A stretch of DNA of 64,000 nucleotides, from positions 248,001-312,000 of the forward strand of contig NZ_BMZT01000002.1 of NCBI RefSeq assembly GCF_014652935.1, given 5' to 3'. The notes below the pieces were generated by a model, which was given only the letters and a program-made list of their open reading frames with translations, searched no databases and had not been told where the DNA came from. Made by a program: the position numbers and the translations under genes. The stretch comes from Luteimonas padinae (GTDB taxonomy: Bacteria; Pseudomonadota; Gammaproteobacteria; Xanthomonadales; Xanthomonadaceae). This document shows positions 31,026-40,375 of the stretch, piece by piece; the first letter of the stretch is position 1, and each line of letters starts with the position of its first letter.

Positions 31026-31574
31026 TCAAGTGATGTCCGCCTGCGAATCCGCCTGCATCTCATAGCGCGTCGGTCGCGGGTTGAGATGGCCGCAGGCCTT
31101 GCAGGTGCGCAGCTCGTCGTTGCGATAGAACCTCTCGAACACGCGGAAGAAGTCCTGCTCGATGTCCTCGAGGTGGAAGAACTCCTCATAGACCTTCTCG
31201 TTGCAGTTCACGCAGTACCACATCAGGCCGTCGTCCTCGTGCGCCAGGCGGCGGCGCTCGATCACCAGCCCGATCGAACCCTCGGCGCGCTGCGGCGAAT
31301 GCGGCACGCGCGGCGGCAGCAGGAAGGTCTCGCCGGCACGGATCGGCACGTCGCGCACCTTCCCGTCCTCCTGGATGCGCAGCACCATCTCGCCTTCGAG
31401 TTGGTAGAACCACTCCGGGCCTTCCTCGAAGTGGTAGTCGGTGCGCGCGTTCGGGCCGCCGACCACCATCACGATGAAATCGCCGTCGTAGATGCACTTG
31501 TTGCCCACGGGGGGCTTGAGCAGGTGGTGGTTGTCCTCGATCCACTTCTGGAAGTCCAGCGGCGGCGGAATCAT
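31026..31574 (-). CDS. nbaC: 3-hydroxyanthranilate 3,4-dioxygenase
   Basis: A 182-residue cupin-fold iron dioxygenase that opens the ring of 3-hydroxyanthranilate. Metal ligands are in [18 protein letters not shown] and [10 protein letters not shown]. The C-terminal rubredoxin-like iron site has CVNC and CKACGHLNP, as in bacterial enzymes. Its ATG overlaps the RidA-type gene's stop (ATGA). In this window the next genes downstream on its strand are the MNT/HEPN pair and then ACMSD. Confidence 0.94.
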   Translation of the reverse strand: MIPPPLDFQKWIEDNHHLLKPPVGNKCIYDGDFIVMVVGGPNARTDYHFEEGPEWFYQLEGEMVLRIQEDGKVRDVPIRAGETFLLPPRVPHSPQRAEGSIGLVIERRRLAHEDDGLMWYCVNCNEKVYEEFFHLEDIEQDFFRVFERFYRNDELRTCKACGHLNPRPTRYEMQADSQADIT

Positions 31575-32008
31575 GGCGTGTCTCCCTGGATGGCGGCGAC
31601 GCACTTGAGTTCGATCGCGATCGGCGTCGGCAGCGCGGTGATGCCCAGCGTGGTGCGGCAGGGCGCGGTGGCGGGATCGGGGAAGTGCTCGGCCCAGACC
31701 GCGTTGTAGGCCTTGAAGTCACGCGCCATGTCGGTGAGGTAGACGGTCACGTCTACCAGGTCCTCCCAGCGCGCGCCGCTGGCTTCGAGCACGGCGCGGA
31801 CGTTGGCGAACACGGCGCGGGTTTGCGCCGCGATGTCGTAGGCGCGCACGCGCCCGTCGGCGTAGTAGTCGTTGCCGGGGATCGCGTCGCTGGCCGGGTC
31901 GCGCGGGCCGATGCCCGAGAGGAACAGCAGGTCGCCGACGCGCCGCGCGTGCGGATAGGCGCCGACCGGCTTGGGCGCGGTGCTGGCCTGGACCACGGTG
32001 CCGGCCAT
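31571..32008 (-). CDS. RidA-family protein, probable 2-aminomuconate deaminase
   Basis: A 145-residue RidA/YjgF-fold protein with [28 protein letters not shown] and the substrate-binding arginine in [13 protein letters not shown]. In nitrobenzoate/kynurenine clusters (nbaF type), RidA homologues hydrolyse 2-aminomuconate to 4-oxalocrotonate and ammonia. Location between the dioxygenase and the semialdehyde dehydrogenase supports this, though a generic enamine deaminase is possible. The start at 32008 lies one base after the carbonic anhydrase stop. Confidence 0.82.
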   Translation of the reverse strand: MAGTVVQASTAPKPVGAYPHARRVGDLLFLSGIGPRDPASDAIPGNDYYADGRVRAYDIAAQTRAVFANVRAVLEASGARWEDLVDVTVYLTDMARDFKAYNAVWAEHFPDPATAPCRTTLGITALPTPIAIELKCVAAIQGDTP

Positions 32009-32009
32009 C

Positions 32010-32672
32010 TCAGCGGTCCTCGCGGTCTTCGCTGATGCGCTGCAGCGCCGGCCAGTACTGCTCGGGCAGGGCTGTCGGCGAATCGATAGACAGGCCGAGA
32101 TCATGCACGCGGCCGTCGCGCAGCGAGTACACCCAGGCATGCACCGCCAGCTTCTGCCCGCGCGCCCAGGCTTCGCGCACCACCGTGGTCTCGCAGACGT
32201 TGATCATCTGCTCCAGGGCGTTGAGCTCGCACAGGCGGTCGTGGCGGATCTCGTCGCTGTCGATGGCCTCGATGATGGCGCGGTGCTTGTGTTTGACGTC
32301 CTTGACGTGGCGGATCCAGTTGTCGGCCAGGCCCACGCGCTGGCCGGTGAGCGCCGCGCCCACGCCGCCGCAGCCGTAGTGGCCGACCACCAGGATGTGC
32401 TCGACCTCGAGCACGTCGATCGCGTACTGGATCACCGACAGGCAGTTGAGGTCGGTGTGCACCACGACGTTGGCGATGTTGCGATGGACGAAGACCTCGC
32501 CCGGGTTCATGTCGATGATCTGGTTGGCCGGCACGCGCGAGTCGGAGCAGCCGATCCACAGGTACTTGGGGTGCTGCAGCCCGGACAGGCGGCTGAAGAA
32601 GCCCGGGTCCTCCGCGCGGGCGCGCTCGGCCCAGATGCGGTTGCGTTCGAGCAGGTCGTGCATTCGGTACAT
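32010..32672 (-). CDS. can: beta-carbonic anhydrase
   Basis: A 220-residue zinc enzyme interconverting CO2 and bicarbonate. Zinc ligands and the catalytic dyad are visible: Cys42 and Asp44 in GCSDSRVP, and the His and Cys of VVGHYGCGG near residue 100. Length and motifs match E. coli Can. It lies inside the kynurenine cluster with one base before the RidA-type gene, which is unusual for a housekeeping carbonic anhydrase; ACMSD in the same pathway releases CO2. Start 32672 or 32663 (MHDLLERN) are both possible. Confidence 0.92.
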   Translation of the reverse strand: MYRMHDLLERNRIWAERARAEDPGFFSRLSGLQHPKYLWIGCSDSRVPANQIIDMNPGEVFVHRNIANVVVHTDLNCLSVIQYAIDVLEVEHILVVGHYGCGGVGAALTGQRVGLADNWIRHVKDVKHKHRAIIEAIDSDEIRHDRLCELNALEQMINVCETTVVREAWARGQKLAVHAWVYSLRDGRVHDLGLSIDSPTALPEQYWPALQRISEDREDR

Positions 32673-32705
32673 GGGGAATCCGTGTGGTGCGAAAGGGATG
32701 CGGGC

Positions 32706-34130
32706 TCAGGTCGCGATGCAGACGTTGCGCGGTTCGGTGAAGAAGCGCATCGCCTCCAGCCCGCCTTCGCGGCCGAGGCCGGACTGGCCCATGCCGCCGA
32801 AGGGCGTGCGCAGGTCGCGCATCAGCCAGGTGTTGATCCAGACGATGCCGCAGCGCAGCTGCGCGCCGAAGCGGTGCGCCCGCGCCAGGTCGCGCGTCCA
32901 CACCGAAGCGGCCAGGCCGTAGTCGCCGGCGTTGGCCAGGGCCAGCGCATGGTCGTCGTCGTCGAACGGCTGCAGGGTGGCGACCGGGCCGAAGATCTCG
33001 TCGCGGTTGCTGGCGCAGTCGGGACCCAGGCCCTCGATCACCGTCGGCGCCACGAACCAGCCGGGACGGTCCAGCGCAACGCCGCCGCACAGCACCCGGC
33101 CGCCCTCGTCGCGCGCGCGCGCGATCGCGGCTACGACCTTGTCGAAGTGCGCCTGCGAGACCAGCGGGCCGAGGTTGGCATCGCGGTCCATGGGATCCCC
33201 GGGGCGCAGCGCGAGCGCGGCCTGGACGAAGGCGTCGCGGAATTCGGCATACACCCGCCGCTCGACCAGGATGCGCGAGCCGCACAGGCAGATCTGCCCG
33301 CTGTTCTGGAACGCGGAGCGGACGATGGTGTCGAGCCGGTCGCGCCAGTCGCTGTCGGCGAACACCAGCGTCGGGTTCTTGCCGCCCAGTTCCAGCGAGA
33401 CCTTCTTCAGCTGCGTGCCGGCAATGCCCGCGATGTGCCGGCCCACGGCGGTGCTGCCGGTGAACGACACCGCCCTGATCGCGTCGTGGCGCACGATCGC
33501 CTCGCCGACCTCGGGCCCGCCGCCGTGCACCACGTTGAGCACGCCGGCCGGCAGCCCGGCCTCCAGCGCCAGTTCGCCGAGCATCGTCGCGGTCGCGGGC
33601 GTCACCTCCGACGGCTTGGCGACGACGGTGTTGCCGGCCGCCAGCGCCGGCGCGATCTTCCAGGTGAACAGATACAGCGGCAGGTTCCAGGGCGAGATCG
33701 TGCCGACCACGCCCAGCGGCTGGCGCAGGGTGTAGTTCAGGCCGGCCTCCCCGTGGTGCGACTCGCTTGCGAACTGGGTCGCGGCATGGGCGAAGAAGCG
33801 CAGGTTCGACACCGCGCGCGGGATCTCCGCGTCGCGCGCCAGCGCATGGGGCTTGCCGCCGTCGCGGGCCTCGGCATGCGCGAAGTCGTCCAGCCGCGCC
33901 TCGAGGGCGTCGGCCAGGCGCTCTAGGTGGCGCGCGCGCTCGCTGTTGCGCAGTCCCGACCAGGCGGGGAACGCCTCGCCGGCCGCGGTGGCCGCGGCGT
34001 CGACGTCGGAGGCATCGCCATCCGCCACTTCGGCATACACCTTGCCGGAGGCTGGCTCGAACACGTCGCGCCAGCGCGCGCTGGCGGCCTCGCGCGTGCC
34101 GCTGCCGATGACGTGTGTGTAGCGTCGCAT
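32706..34130 (-). CDS. nbaE: 2-aminomuconate-6-semialdehyde dehydrogenase (aldehyde dehydrogenase family)
   Basis: A 474-residue NAD-dependent aldehyde dehydrogenase with GTISPWNLPLYLFTWK, the NAD loop SFTGSTAVGRHIA, the general base Glu in LELGGKNP and the nucleophile Cys in NSGQICLCGS. The C-terminus ends with GLGREGGLEAMRFFTEPRNVCI, typical of the hydroxymuconic/aminomuconic group. Its place at the head of the kynurenine cluster supports oxidation of 2-aminomuconate semialdehyde, the step after ACMSD. Confidence 0.9.
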   Translation of the reverse strand: MRRYTHVIGSGTREAASARWRDVFEPASGKVYAEVADGDASDVDAAATAAGEAFPAWSGLRNSERARHLERLADALEARLDDFAHAEARDGGKPHALARDAEIPRAVSNLRFFAHAATQFASESHHGEAGLNYTLRQPLGVVGTISPWNLPLYLFTWKIAPALAAGNTVVAKPSEVTPATATMLGELALEAGLPAGVLNVVHGGGPEVGEAIVRHDAIRAVSFTGSTAVGRHIAGIAGTQLKKVSLELGGKNPTLVFADSDWRDRLDTIVRSAFQNSGQICLCGSRILVERRVYAEFRDAFVQAALALRPGDPMDRDANLGPLVSQAHFDKVVAAIARARDEGGRVLCGGVALDRPGWFVAPTVIEGLGPDCASNRDEIFGPVATLQPFDDDDHALALANAGDYGLAASVWTRDLARAHRFGAQLRCGIVWINTWLMRDLRTPFGGMGQSGLGREGGLEAMRFFTEPRNVCIAT

Positions 34131-34161
34131 CCCGCAAGCTTACCCGCGCGGGCCCGGGCCG

Positions 34162-34977
34162 TCAGGACTGGCAGGCGGGGCAGAGGTAGAGCCGCCGCGA
34201 TCCCGAGTTGATCCGCTCGATGCGCGTGCCACAGGCCGGGCAGGGCTGGCCTTCGCGGCCGAACACCTGGAAGCGGAAGGCGTCGGAGGTGTCGGTGAGG
34301 TAGTCCTCGCGCATGCGGTCGGCCGGCGCGATGCCGCGGGTGCGGTAGCTGTGCCGCGGGATGTCGAGCAGGGCCTGCGCCAGTCGCGCGGTGGCCGCCG
34401 CATCGAGCGTCTTCGGCCGTCGCTCCGGCCGCAGCCCCGCGGCGAACAGCACTTCGGCGCGCAGGTAGTTGCCCATGCCGGCGAGGAAGCCCTGGTCGAG
34501 CAGCAGGCTTGCCAGCGCGCGGCCGCGGAAGGCCGGCGACTGCAGGCGCGTGGCCACGGCCGCGGCATCGAGCGCGGGATCGAGCACGTCCGGGCCCAGG
34601 CCCTGGAGGAAGGGATGGGACTCGACCTCGTCGCTGCGCCACATCGACACGTCCGAGGCCGAGTACAGCCGGATCGCACCGCGGGCGGTCTCGAAGGCCA
34701 CGCGCAGCGAGCGTGTGGTCGCCTGCGGCTGCTCGCCGGGCGCGACGATCCGCCAGACGCCGTAAAGCTGGTTGTGGCTGTACATCGTCCAGCCATGGTC
34801 GAAGCGGATGAGCAGCGCCTTGCCGCGCGGGGTGATCGATTCGATGCGCCGTCCGACGAGGTCGGCCTCGAAGCGCTTCAGCTCCGGGAAGGCGAACATC
34901 GCCCGCGTGATCGGCTCGCCGGCCACCGCCTCGGCCAGGCGATCGGCGGCGCGGCGGATTTCCGGGCCTTCGGGCAC
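34162..34977 (-). CDS. nei: endonuclease VIII (DNA glycosylase/AP lyase)
   Basis: A 271-residue Fpg/Nei-family repair enzyme removing oxidised pyrimidines. The N-terminus MPEGPE provides the Pro nucleophile and the catalytic Glu3. The start is GTG. The helix-two-turn-helix region (GMGNYLRAEVLF) and a C-terminal zinc finger (CPACGTRIERI then CPAC) are present. The MPEGPEIRRAADRL start resembles Nei rather than MutM (MPELPE). It follows the SDR gene by four bases. Confidence 0.92.
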   Translation of the reverse strand: MPEGPEIRRAADRLAEAVAGEPITRAMFAFPELKRFEADLVGRRIESITPRGKALLIRFDHGWTMYSHNQLYGVWRIVAPGEQPQATTRSLRVAFETARGAIRLYSASDVSMWRSDEVESHPFLQGLGPDVLDPALDAAAVATRLQSPAFRGRALASLLLDQGFLAGMGNYLRAEVLFAAGLRPERRPKTLDAAATARLAQALLDIPRHSYRTRGIAPADRMREDYLTDTSDAFRFQVFGREGQPCPACGTRIERINSGSRRLYLCPACQS

Positions 34978-34981
34978 GGCC

Positions 34982-35767
34982 TCAGATCGAGGCCATGCGC
35001 CCGCCGTCGACAGCCAGGCTGACGCCGTTGACGTAGCCGGCCGCCGGCGAGCACAGGAAGGCGATCACGCCGCCGGTCTCCTCCGGGCGCGCGAAGCGTC
35101 CGGCCGGCACCGTGGCGCACATCGCCGCGCGCACGTCGTCCGGGGACTGCCCGGTCTTCGCCACGCGGTCGGCCACGATCTGCTCGATGCGCCCGGTCTC
35201 GGTGAAGCCCGGCAGCACGTTGTTCACGGTGATGCCGTCGCCGCCCAGCTCGCGCGCCAGGGTCTTCGCCCAGCTGGCGACGGCGCCGCGCACCGTGTTG
35301 GAAACGCCGAGGCCGGGGATGGGCTCGCGCACCGAGGTCGAAACCACGTTGACGATGCGGCCCCACCGCGCGTCGCGCATCCCCGGCAGCACCGCCTGCA
35401 GCAGCACCTGGCTGGCGAGCAGATGGCGGCGGAAGGCGGCCTCGAAGGCGTCCAGTGCCGCTTCGTGCGCGCTGCCGCCCGGCGGGCCGCCGGTGTTGTT
35501 GACAAGGATCTGCACCGGCCGCCGCGCCACCACGGCGTCCACGGCCGCGCGCAGGCCGTCGGTATCGGCGCTGTCGGCGACCGCGAAGGCGTGTCCGCGC
35601 CCGGGCCCGCCGGCAAGCCCGGCCACCACCTCGCGCAGCACCGCTTCGCGGCGCGAGAGCACGGTCACGGTGGCGCCCAGCGCCGCCAGCTCTTCAGCCG
35701 CGGCGCGGCCGATGCCTTCGGACGCGCCGCAGACCAGCGCGTGGCGTCCTTCCAGGTTCAGGTCCAT
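34982..35767 (-). CDS. SDR-family oxidoreductase with atypical active site
   Basis: A 261-residue Rossmann-fold protein with the SDR nucleotide motif CGASEGIGRAAA and the structural NNTGGPPGG. The catalytic serine is present in VSTSVREP, but the expected YxxxK is replaced by SNTVRGAV, so Tyr and Lys become Asn and Arg. The C-terminus has the normal GVSLAVDGG. Such SDRs form a recognised but little-studied subgroup often annotated as FabG-like; activity may be altered or lost. AGGAGG is eight bases upstream of the ATG. Confidence 0.85.
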   Translation of the reverse strand: MDLNLEGRHALVCGASEGIGRAAAEELAALGATVTVLSRREAVLREVVAGLAGGPGRGHAFAVADSADTDGLRAAVDAVVARRPVQILVNNTGGPPGGSAHEAALDAFEAAFRRHLLASQVLLQAVLPGMRDARWGRIVNVVSTSVREPIPGLGVSNTVRGAVASWAKTLARELGGDGITVNNVLPGFTETGRIEQIVADRVAKTGQSPDDVRAAMCATVPAGRFARPEETGGVIAFLCSPAAGYVNGVSLAVDGGRMASI

Positions 35768-35800
35768 GTGGATGTCCTCCTCGGGTTCGCCCGGAGCAGC

Positions 35801-36124
35801 TCAGCTGCCGCGGCCACCGAGCTTCTGCACCATGCCGGCCTGGAGCGCGGCGTCGTCGTCGCCCTGCGGCGGCACCAGTTCGGCCAGCAGGAAGCCGCGC
35901 TCGGCGGCGTCGCTGTCATCGAGGCCGTCGAAGGCCACGAACTCTGCGTCGAGCAGCATCGAGCGCGCGGTGTCCTCGCTGTCGTAGACCAGGGTGTTGG
36001 CGTCGCTGTCGAGCACCTCGGCGGTGCCGGCCTCGCGCACCCGCAGCCGCGCCCAGACCACGGTGCGGCCGAGCGTGGCCAGCCACCATTCGTCGTGCGG
36101 GCGGGCTTCGTCGAAGCCGCTCAT
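35801..36124 (-). CDS. conserved hypothetical acidic protein
   Basis: A 107-residue acidic soluble protein, start MSGFDEARPHDEWWLA, with a compact predicted fold up to about residue 85 and a flexible tail. I do not recognise its family; position between asnS and an SDR, with an ATGA overlap to the upstream small membrane protein, suggests co-translation. No catalytic motif is evident. Confidence 0.65.
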   Translation of the reverse strand: MSGFDEARPHDEWWLATLGRTVVWARLRVREAGTAEVLDSDANTLVYDSEDTARSMLLDAEFVAFDGLDDSDAAERGFLLAELVPPQGDDDAALQAGMVQKLGGRGS

Positions 36125-36426
36125 GACAGCGCCACCGACCACAGCGACAGGATCCCGGCCCCGGCCAGGCCGAAGATCACCGTCGACAGCGCCACCCGCG
36201 CCGGCGTGGCCAGTCCGGTGAAGTCCGGGTCGCGGGTCTCGCGGTAGCCGCCGCCCAGCAGCCACAGCATCGCCGCGGGCTTCAGGAAGGCGCCTTCGCC
36301 CAGGCGTTCGCGCACCTCCGGATGGCGGTCGCGCAGGTGCACCAGCGACAGCGGCCAGAAGATGATGTACGCACAGGCGCCGGCAATGGCCACGCCGACG
36401 AAGCACAGGGCGAAGAACAGCAGCAC
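36121..36426 (-). CDS. small membrane protein
   Basis: A 101-residue protein with two to three hydrophobic segments (residues 3-25 LFFALCFVGVAIAGACAYII, about 50-60, and 75-98). The proposed start is GTG four bases after the asnS stop codon, with TGAGG just before it; spacing is short, so translation probably depends on coupling to asnS. No family recognised. Confidence 0.6.
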   Translation of the reverse strand: MLLFFALCFVGVAIAGACAYIIFWPLSLVHLRDRHPEVRERLGEGAFLKPAAMLWLLGGGYRETRDPDFTGLATPARVALSTVIFGLAGAGILSLWSVALS

Positions 36427-36430
36427 GGCC

Positions 36431-37831
<1,401 letters not shown>

Positions 37832-37932
37832 GCCCTGGATCCTTGGAAAAGTAGGGGAAAGCGGAAAGTCTACCGGACGCACCGTCCCACGGTTCAGGGC
37901 CGCGCGCCGGCGCGGACGGGTAGAATGGCGCC

Positions 37933-38274
37933 ATGGCCATCACCCTCGCTCCCGCCGCCCTCGAACGCGTGAAGGGCTATCTCGCCTCCGATCCCTCGGC
38001 CGTGGGCCTGCGCTTCGGCGTGCGTCGCACCGGCTGCTCGGGCTGGGGCTACTCGGTCGACCTCGCCCGCGGCGAAGAGCCCGGCGACACCGTCTTCGAA
38101 CAGGACGGCGTGCGCATCTTCATCGACGCCGACAGCCTGCCCCTGGTCGACGGCACGGAGATGGACTTCCTGAAGCAGGGCCTGAGCGAGCAGTTCACCT
38201 TCAGGAACCCGAAGGCAGCCGCCGAGTGCGGCTGCGGCGAGAGCTTCACGACCGACGCCGACAAGGTGGCTTGA
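37933..38274 (+). CDS. IscA/SufA-type iron-sulfur cluster carrier
   Basis: A 113-residue A-type carrier for Fe-S cluster assembly. The three conserved cysteines are Cys35 in GCSGWGYS and Cys99/Cys101 in ECGCGESF. No isc or suf genes adjoin it. A TAGAAT box (37921-37926) lies exactly six bases before the ATG with no Shine-Dalgarno, so a leaderless mRNA is likely. Confidence 0.92.
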   Translation: MAITLAPAALERVKGYLASDPSAVGLRFGVRRTGCSGWGYSVDLARGEEPGDTVFEQDGVRIFIDADSLPLVDGTEMDFLKQGLSEQFTFRNPKAAAECGCGESFTTDADKVA

Positions 38275-38826
38275 GGTCCGTATCGCCCGGCTTTCCGGGC
38301 TGGCCTGATTCCTTGGTGATGGTTCGCGCCGCAGGAGGCGGCTGGCGGGGGGAGTGCTCCGCCCCGCCGTCAGCCATCCATGGCTGAAAGCGGGGGCGTG
38401 GGCCATCCATGGCCCACTCTCCGCACTCCCCCCGCCACCCACCTCCTGCACCACCTTCTTGGCACGGCCAGGCGAAAAGCGGCGGACTCCGCGCTCCGCG
38501 ACGGACGGTGCGGTGGCCTGAGACCTGACCCAAAGCCCAAGGCCTACGTCCATGCGTGCGGCTATCGCACAACAGCCAGGGGACTGCGCGGAAGGTTCTA
38601 CGGACGCCGTCACTCCCGACGCCGGGAAAGCCCACGCCCGCGCGAACGCCCGGCGCGCTGCGCCGGGCCGGACCGGGCCGGGCCGGGCCGGGCCGGGCCG
38701 CATAGCGGACCGGGCTGCTTCGCCGGTCCATACCCACCGCGTAGTGGCACGCGTCCCCCACGAAGCCGGAGGACAGGAAGGACAGCCCCTGAAAACAACA
38801 ATTTGCGCGGAAACCCGGTCGGCTGC
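38275..38826. repeat. non-coding region with a cloverleaf-like inverted repeat and a GGGCC tandem repeat
   Basis: No credible gene. Arms 38331-38357 and 38423-38449 are complementary at 25 of 27 positions. They enclose two small hairpins, CAGCCATCCATGGCTG (38371-38386) and GGGCCATCCATGGCCC (38400-38415), giving a three-branched structure of 119 nt. Further on are five tandem GGGCC units (38675-38699) and a hairpin GGACCGG/CCGGTCC (38707-38729). It may be an interspersed repeat or a structured RNA. Confidence 0.65.
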
Positions 38827-38832
38827 CATAAT
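38803..38832 (+). promoter_or_regulatory. promoter of the rpsF-rpsR-rplI operon
   Basis: A -35 TTGCGC (38803-38808) and -10 CATAAT (38827-38832) are 18 bp apart. The leader of about 105 nt before rpsF contains hairpins CTCCC/GGGAG, GCCCGGA/TCCGGGGGC with CCG in the loop, and CCGCGGC/GCCGCGG. An S6:S18-type autoregulatory leader is possible because its known motif also presents CCG, but this is inference. Confidence 0.6.
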
Positions 38833-38945
38833 GTGCGGCTCCCAGTCCACCGGGAGACCCTTGCCCCACGGCGTCCGCCCGGACCGTCCGGGGGCTATCC
38901 GGGCCCGCGGCACGTCGCCGCGGCCGATATCCACAAGGAAACAAC

Positions 38946-39380
38946 ATGCGTCACTACGAGATCGTGTTCCTGGTCCACCCGGACCAGAGCGAACAGGTGC
39001 CGGCCATGGTCGAGCGCTACAAGACCCTGATCGAAGGTGCCGAAGGCAAGATCCACCGCCTCGAAGACTGGGGCCGCCGCCAGCTGGCCTACCCCATCGA
39101 CAACCTCGTCAAGGCCCACTACGTCCTGATGAACATCGAAGCCGGCCAGTCCGTGCTCGACGAACTGATCGAAGGCTTCCGCTTCAACGACGCCATCCTG
39201 CGCCACCTCGTGATCCGCCGCGACGAGGCCGATACCGAGCAGTCGCTGATCATGAAGAACAAGGACGAGAAGCCGGAGAAGTCCGACCGTCCGGAGCGCG
39301 GCGAGCGCCGCCGCCGTGACGACGAGGAAGGCGAGGGCGACAAGCCCGCCGCCGACGCCGACAACTCCGAAGCCGCCTGA
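38946..39380 (+). CDS. rpsF: 30S ribosomal protein S6
   Basis: A 144-residue primary rRNA-binding protein of the 30S platform, partner of S18. [19 protein letters not shown] and [14 protein letters not shown] are S6 signatures. A charged C-terminal extension after about residue 100 ([20 protein letters not shown]) is longer than in many S6 proteins. AAGGAA lies at the right distance before the ATG. Confidence 0.97.
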   Translation: MRHYEIVFLVHPDQSEQVPAMVERYKTLIEGAEGKIHRLEDWGRRQLAYPIDNLVKAHYVLMNIEAGQSVLDELIEGFRFNDAILRHLVIRRDEADTEQSLIMKNKDEKPEKSDRPERGERRRRDDEEGEGDKPAADADNSEAA

Positions 39381-39391
39381 GGATCACCGAC

Positions 39392-39622
39392 ATGTCCAAG
39401 TTCTTCCGCCGCCGCAAGTTCTGCAAGTTCACCGCCGAGGGCGTCAAGGAGATCGATTACAAGGATCTCAACACCCTGCGCCAGAACCTGACCGAGAACG
39501 GCAAGATCGTCCCCAGCCGCATCACCGGCACCAAGTCGAAGTACCAGCGCCAGCTCGCCACCGCCGTCAAGCGCGCGCGCTACCTGGCCCTGATCCCGTA
39601 CACCGACAACCACAACGTCTGA
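39392..39622 (+). CDS. rpsR: 30S ribosomal protein S18
   Basis: A 76-residue basic protein, [19 protein letters not shown] at the start and [20 protein letters not shown] in the body. It binds 16S rRNA with S6 and starts 11 bases after rpsF in the same operon. Confidence 0.97.
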   Translation: MSKFFRRRKFCKFTAEGVKEIDYKDLNTLRQNLTENGKIVPSRITGTKSKYQRQLATAVKRARYLALIPYTDNHNV

Positions 39623-39722
39623 TCCCGCGCCGCCCGCCACGGGCGGCCCGGCCACCGTCCATTCGGACAGCAACGGTTGCGGCGCGCGTGGGCGTGCCGC
39701 TAACGAATACGGAGTACATCCC

Positions 39723-40175
39723 ATGGATCTGATCCTTCTCGAGAAGGTCGTCAACCTCGGCAACCTTGGCGACAAGGTCACCGTGAAGCCCGGCTACGGC
39801 CGCAACTTCCTGGTGCCGCAGGGCAAGGCCGTCCCGGCCACCGCCGCCAACCTGGCCAGCTTCGAGGCGCGCCGCGCCGAGTACGAGGCCAAGGCGCAGT
39901 CGAGCCTGGACGAGGCCAACAGGCGCGTCGCCGCGCTCGAGGGCGCCAGCGTCACCGTCTACGCCAACGCTTCGACCGAAGGCAAGCTGTACGGCTCGGT
40001 CGGCCCGCGCGACATCGCCGATGCCCTGACCAAGGCCGGCACCCCGGTCGAGAAGTCCGAGGTGGTGATGGGCGAGGGCGCCTTCCGCACCGTCGGCGAG
40101 TTCGAGGTCGTGGTGCACCTGCACGCCGACGTCGAGACCACCGTCAAGGTCGTGGTCGAACCCGAAGCCGCCTGA
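39723..40175 (+). CDS. rplI: 50S ribosomal protein L9
   Basis: A 150-residue 23S rRNA-binding protein with the N-terminal L9 signature [20 protein letters not shown] and a long connecting helix, then the C-terminal domain [16 protein letters not shown]. It follows rpsR by 100 bp and is followed by a clear terminator. Confidence 0.97.
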   Translation: MDLILLEKVVNLGNLGDKVTVKPGYGRNFLVPQGKAVPATAANLASFEARRAEYEAKAQSSLDEANRRVAALEGASVTVYANASTEGKLYGSVGPRDIADALTKAGTPVEKSEVVMGEGAFRTVGEFEVVVHLHADVETTVKVVVEPEAA

Positions 40176-40196
40176 GCCTCCAGGCTCGGGATCCGG

Positions 40197-40229
40197 AACG
40201 GGCGCCGCAGGGCGCCCGTTTCCGTTTCA
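40197..40229 (+). terminator. Rho-independent terminator after rplI
   Basis: A perfect 10-bp stem AACGGGCGCC/GGCGCCCGTT with a GCAG loop (40197-40220), followed by TCCGTTTC. It ends the rpsF-rpsR-rplI operon before dnaB. Confidence 0.8.
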
Positions 40230-40265
40230 GCGCGGCGCGGTCGCGGTTCCTGCGATACCCACCGG

Positions 40266-40274
40266 TTATCCACA
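40266..40274 (+). promoter_or_regulatory. DnaA-box-like sequence upstream of dnaB
   Basis: TTATCCACA is an exact match to the E. coli consensus DnaA box and lies 102 bp before the dnaB start. It is a single box, so it is more likely regulatory than an origin. Confidence 0.5.
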
Positions 40275-40375
40275 GGGTTGTCTGCAACGCATCCCGGCCG
40301 GGGGCCAGTACGATGTCAGTCCGACACAGCACCAGGGGCCGCGACGACGGTCCCGCCAGGGGAGTCCCGATACCG

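Noticed and set aside
38275..38945. Protein gene on either strand in the gap before rpsF
   Set aside because: Open frames here are made of inverted repeats and GGGCC tandems, with no domain, and are dominated by Pro/Arg/Gly.
40266..40274. Chromosomal replication origin
   Set aside because: Only one DnaA box, no AT-rich region and no dnaA/dnaN genes nearby.
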